Source: Bretschneidera sinensis
Lineage: Eukaryota; Streptophyta; Magnoliopsida; Brassicales; Akaniaceae
Assembly: GCA_023935145.1 (NCBI GenBank)
Contig: CM043700.1
Location: 141,445,328 to 141,509,327, forward strand
DNA length: 64,000 nt
Direction of reading: 5' to 3'
Shown here: positions 59,343 to 64,000 of the stretch, one piece after another
How the letters are laid out: the number at the start of each line of letters is the position of its first letter
Position numbering within the stretch: position 1 is the stretch's first letter
The notes under the pieces: generated by a model
What the model was told of the DNA's origin: nothing
Database searches by the model: none
Seen by the model: only the letters and a program-made list of their open reading frames with translations
Translations under genes and position numbers: made by a program

Positions 59343-61527
59343 TGTAACGACCCATCTTGGACGGGCCCACCCAAGATGGTATTGTCACCTTTCAACATGA
59401 AGCACAGACTTATATGTAACAATTTTTTCATAACTTAAAAGATGATAACAACATATACACACCAACTCTTTCAAGAAAAGATAAATAAGTTTATTACATG
59501 ATATACAAAAATAAACATGTCTATGTGTGACTATGTACAAAACTCAATTACAAATATCATAAGTTTTTTTTTTTTTTTTAAGGATGCCAACCATGGGGAC
59601 TTGCCTAGATACTTATGAATACGCCTCAAATCGAGGGATTTTACAAACCTTCATATCTACAACCTGAAATTTAATTAAAATAAGTGGTGAGCTTTACAAA
59701 GCTTAACAATGTTCAATTTACAAAGAGTACTCGATTTATATACTTTAATTCATAATTATAATTTCAATTGATAAACAAGTCATTATTCTTTCATTTAATC
59801 ATTTTTTTCCATATCATGTTATATCTCATGTATTTCGTTCAACATATAAATATCATTCAAGATATCCAATTCAACCTCATTCTTTTAATCACAAAATTTC
59901 ACAATCATATTGATGTGTCAATATCTCAATAGAATAATGAGTATATATATCATGAATGCATATGCATAATCTCCTTGTTTCTTTTCACATCACATCTTAT
60001 CCATATTATAACTCAAGTATGAGTATTTTCATCAATATTTGGGTATCTATATCAGTATCTAATATAGCTGTTAGAGACATCTCCCTACGTGCTGACACTC
60101 ACTCGTCCAGACCAGCCATGGTTTTGGTCTTCCTCGGACCACATTCTTCATCTCACTAGTGGCCCGACCATGCATGTACACATACAAGAAAGCACAAGGA
60201 TAACAACATGTAAATCAAATAATTACATCATAAAATCTCTACTTGATCATAACAATCAAATTTATGGGATTTACACATCCATTCAAGAATATAATTTACA
60301 ACAATTCATCACATATATACATATACTCATTTTTTCATCAAATTAATATTACTAAGATTTATAATTCACATTAATCATTGAATTCATACTTATATTCCTT
60401 ACTTAATCAGATTATCATATTTAATAATATATATCATATTTTTAATCTTTTCTTCACTAATAATTCATTTAAAGTTTAATCCATATTTCTTACTTATTCT
60501 CGCTTACTAGAAGTAAAGTGAACTCACCACAAAACACTTATCAGTGAATCACTTCTTTTCCTTTTGCATTCCTTCCAATGACACCAACAGATGTTTCACC
60601 TCCACCTAACAAGAATAGGCTTACCCAATATTACTATCTTATAACTTAATTCAAACCCTATAATGTTAATTGTATATACGTATATATATATATACATGTT
60701 CTAATTTAGTTTCAGTTAAATTCCTTTCCTTTTATTTTGAATCAATTCCAAGTTCATTTAAGAAGAACGTGAAGTTTGAAGCTCTTAAAATCAAGATTTC
60801 TATATGAAAAGTACAAGAGAAGAAGGAATTACCTTCACAAAGTTTTTTCTTAGAAATCTCTTGAAATCAGTCATTGGACGATCGAATTCAACAAACATTT
60901 ATGAAAACCTCAAGTTTTAGTATAGTTTCGTCTGTAGTTTGAGAGAAATTAAAAGAGAGAATGAGTTTTAGAAAGAGAAAGTAAGGTTTAAATTTCTTAC
61001 CTTTTATTTTGAATCGATTCCAAATTCATTTAAGAAGAACATGAAGTTTTAAGCTTTTAAAATCAAGATTTCTAGATGAAAAGTACAAGAGAAGAAGAAA
61101 TTACCTTTATAAAGTTTTTTCTTAGAAATCTCTTGAAATCAGTCATTGGACGATCGAATTCAACAAACATTTATGAAAATCTCAAGTTTTAGTATAGTTT
61201 CTTCTGTACTTTGAGTGATATTTAGAGAGAGAACGAGTTTTAGAGCAAGAAAATAAGGTTTAAATGAAGAATATGGTATTTTGAACGTCAAAAGGCTATT
61301 TATATAGCCCATTTGTCTTACTAGTTGACTGCCTAATCAACTGGTAAGGTATGAATCAATCGCCTAGTCGACTGACACCTTCTGATGCCTTAAGAATATA
61401 TATATATTTTCATAATTTTTATGCATTCCAACTTTTTTTCTTAAGTATATTTTCAAATTATTGTTTCAAATTTTGCTTCAAATTTGAGTTTCAGTTCAAA
61501 CCAATATGTAAAGGTAAGGATCTTACA
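59343..61527. mobile_element. Solo LTR, about 2.2 kb, TSD AAAAT
   Basis: Starts TGTAACGACC and ends CTTACA (TG...CA, inverted TGTAA/TTACA termini). Identical 5-bp AAAAT duplications lie outside (59338-59342, 61528-61532). No internal retroelement coding sequence is present, so this is a solo LTR left after LTR-LTR recombination. The TGTAACG start and large size suggest a chromovirus-type gypsy element, but that is inference. GTCGAC-centred motifs occur at 61321-61380. Orientation is not determined. Confidence 0.8.
60728..61262. repeat. Tandem duplication (272 bp) inside the solo LTR
   Basis: Two units (60728-60999, 61000-61262) start CCTTTTATTTTGAATC. They share AAGTACAAGAGAAGAAG, TTTTTTCTTAGAAATCTC and GTCATTGGACGATCGAATTC, with few differences. 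Confidence 0.9.
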
Positions 61528-61586
61528 AAAATGAAGCAAATAATCATGCTTTCAATCAATATATAGTAACAAATATAAAGTTATTA

Positions 61587-62983
61587 AGGAAAAATTTATT
61601 GCAACGCTTGAGGTTTCACAAATGTTTCAGTTTATTCGTGAGGTTTTAATTTAAGCAGATAGATCCTTTACATTCACAAATCAGCTTTAATTAAACCTTT
61701 CATCCAATTTTGTCTTGTTCACTCGTTAAAAAATGCATGTGTGGCACATGTGCTCCCAAATCAGCCCAAACAAAGGCAAAATCATCCCATCTAGTGACTC
61801 TAATTTCCTTAGTTTTTCCTTAAATATTGTCTCACTAGCCAAACAAACAACAAACCAACCATGTTTCCATGAGCAAAAACTTTGTTAGAACACTCAACTT
61901 TCTCACATAAGAATGCTAAAAAATTATAATTGCATAAATAACAAAAAAACACCCATAATTAAACAAAGATTTAACAGAAAATAATCACACATTCACACCT
62001 AATGCAAACTCGCACACTCAACTAAAAAAATTGTGGCAGTGTATAAACTTTACCCTATTGCGACACCATCATAATCAAACGAACATTAATTTTTTATTGC
62101 AGTGAGACCATACAACATTGCATCAAGGGCCATCCACTGTGCAACAATTAACTGTTATTGGAACACGAGGTGTTGATTCTAGTTTACATCACCTTAAAGT
62201 AGTTATAGAACTAACCGTGGTGTGGACTCGATCCATCGGATGTGAAGTTCATGGCGAAGATAAGGGTGGAGATTCAAGCACCCTTGTCATTAAGACTCCC
62301 GAAAGACAACAATGAAGTAGATCTGCCTAGGAAAACCATGACAATACACGGTAAAGCACTAGAATTATGATGCCCCAACAAGGCTTTTGCTTCAAATTTC
62401 AACGGAGATAAAGATTTGTGTATTGATGGTTTTTACGACAGGGACAACATTTCTTTAAATTTTTGTCAGAGAAACAAAGGAAAAAATTGTTTGGTGAACA
62501 AGAAAGTGAGGGATGCAAAGATTGGGTTTTGGTTTTGGTTGATTTATCTTTTTTTTATTCATTCAAATTGTTGCATATATTTGTCAAGGAAAAAGACCTA
62601 GATTTAGGCTTTCTTTTCAGGTTTAAATCGTTGATGTTATGATCATCTTCTATTATTAACTTTCTTTTAGAATTTTGTGAATTTTTTAGGATTCTGTGAC
62701 TAACTTAGGAAAGTAATTTAATTTTGAAGTATTAAGAATTCTTTTGGGTGTGTTTCTTTTCTTTTATTTTCTTTTTCAACTTTTATATTTGGCAATTGAA
62801 CGATATTGCCCTTGTTTTGGATGAGTTGGGAGCATGCATGCTAACGGGTGAATGAGATTGAATTAGATGGATGACTTGATTAAAGCATATTTGTGAACTT
62901 GAATAGTCAATTGAATCAAAATAAAACTTCAAGGGTAAATTGAAACATTTGTGAAATCTCAAGGACTGCAACAATTTTTTCTC
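61587..62983. mobile_element. MULE-like element, 1.4 kb, 9-bp TSD
   Basis: Identical AAGTTATTA duplications flank it (61578-61586, 62984-62992). Terminal inverted repeats are long (about 170-190 bp): AGGAAAAATTTATTGCA and GAGAAAAAATTGTTGCA, with TTTCACAAATGTTTCA conserved inside, and similarity extending to the CATGTG/GCATGC region near 61735 and 62835. No transposase domain is seen. The core (about 62105-62340) has higher GC than its surroundings and an open frame of 65 codons (62118-62315) that I do not recognise. It may be captured host sequence. Confidence 0.75.
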
Positions 62984-62992
62984 AAGTTATTA

Positions 62993-63850
62993 TTAGATAA
63001 CTTTTTATTTGTTAGCATTTTTTTAACTACATAGTTGTTTCATCAAAAATTATTTTGATAATCATAAACCGAAACTACTTTTCATAGTTTAACATATTGA
63101 TTATCTAAGTTAAAAAGAGAATACAAAATAAAACCACACAAAAGATTAAAACGTAGAGCATTTTTGGAATAATGCACATTCCTTATTTGTATGTTTCTTG
63201 AATTTGGTTGAATAATTAATATATCAAAATTTATACCAACTCTACTATAATATATTTCATAACTGAAAAATGCACGCAACCCTCATTGAAAAACAAAAGT
63301 TGCATGCAGCTAACAAACTACAAATTTTGTCAATAAGATGGTGAATTAAGAAGATAATCATAATAGATAAATCTCCAAACTTAAAATTGTCCATTGCATA
63401 CAATACCAAAAAAAAAACTACCATTTGTATTGAAGAAAAACTTTTCTTAATTCAAGAAGCATTACAACTGCACTTACCCAAGCAATATCCAACCCCAATT
63501 TGCACTATAAATCCGCAAAACTGAAAATATGAAGAAAAAAAAACACCTTGTGGAAGTGTGCAATTCTTTAAACACTTAACCTTGCTTTGCTAAACAAACA
63601 CCCAACTCATTAAAACTTCCATCGAATTAAATAGCAGGAGGTCTAACTAATCGATCATACAGACTTGAAACTGATTAGCTCCAAGAAAACGGTAATCAAC
63701 GGCTTTCTCGACACCAAAACTTCATTTCAAAATGATAACCATCGATATTTTAAACTCTGAAGATCAGTATTTACAAAAAACATAAAAAAATCACTTGCAA
63801 TTTGTATCTATCCCGACAGTTAACCTTCACTATGGGTTCCATCATCAATT
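62993..63850. other. 3' flank of zinc-finger copy C
   Basis: Non-coding, collinear with 46,480-47,396, the flank of copy B. Confidence 0.6.
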
Positions 63851-64000
63851 TCATGGATGAGACGGTTTTGCATTGAAGATCAACGAGGTCTCAATCTGGC
63901 TAATTTCTTCATATTCTATAGGGAAATTAAGATCCAACAAAGAACTCCCAAATTTGATAGTATTGCTCTCATCAAAAGCAAAATTAACGTTAGAAAAATG
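63851..64000 (-). CDS. C2H2 zinc-finger gene copy C, 3' end (partial)
   Basis: The minus-strand frame enters from the right edge as HFSNVNFAFDESNT, continues SSLLDLNFPIEYEEISQIET and ends NAKPSHP with a TGA at 63853-63851. It matches the tails of copies A and B, but the EAR motif reads LDLNF, with its last Leu changed to Phe. The fingers lie outside the window, so integrity is unknown. Confidence 0.8.
   Translation of the reverse strand, partial: HFSNVNFAFDESNTIKFGSSLLDLNFPIEYEEISQIETSLIFNAKPSHP

Overview
This is plant nuclear DNA, most likely from a core eudicot. The genes carry spliceosomal introns, the intergenic DNA is very AT-rich, and there are nested Ty1/copia and Ty3/gypsy LTR retrotransposons, MULE-type foldback elements, a NAC relic and plant-specific C2H2 zinc-finger genes with the QALGGH helix. 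The species cannot be named from the sequence. All homology statements come from recognising motifs by eye; no search was run.

Layout. 1-11,380 is intergenic, with AT-rich repeats, degenerate tandem repeats split by an LTR-like insert (about 8,040-9,170) and a 384-bp MULE-type MITE with a perfect 9-bp target-site duplication (10,373-10,756). 11,585-16,193 holds the main gene, a PXY/TDR-type leucine-rich-repeat receptor kinase with one intron. Its only visible defect is one extra A in exon 1, which would remove the transmembrane and kinase parts. A 40-codon upstream ORF ends inside the main start codon (ATGA). 17,456-23,155 is a mosaic of duplicated segments around a decayed NAC gene whose 5' part is repeated in inverted orientation, making arms of roughly 430-480 bp that could form a hairpin. 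24,503-29,904 is a copia element (TSD CTCCT) that has lost its reverse transcriptase, where a piece of an Athila-like element now sits in reverse.

30,449-43,226 is a C2H2 zinc-finger pseudogene (minus strand) split by an 11.85-kb Tat-lineage gypsy element (30,564-42,416, TSD GTTCT). This element has gag, PR, RT, two RNase H domains and INT, plus an antisense intron-containing ORF and a satellite array of about 21 units of 98 bp next to the 3' LTR. 43,227-50,132 carries duplicated upstream segments and the best zinc-finger gene (47,397-48,659, minus). 50,133-58,410 is an Athila-like element with gag and PR but no RT or INT. 59,343-61,527 is a solo LTR (TSD AAAAT) and 61,587-62,983 a MULE-like element (TSD AAGTTATTA). 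A third zinc-finger gene runs off the right edge (63,851-64,000, minus). From about 30 kb to the end the window is therefore a tandem C2H2 repressor-type cluster swollen by transposons.

No wholly new system is evident. The items most worth checking are the NAC inverted repeat as a possible small-RNA source, the PXY frameshift and its upstream ORF, the antisense ORF and satellite array in the Tat element, and the clusters of near-palindromic CpG-rich motifs shared by several LTRs.
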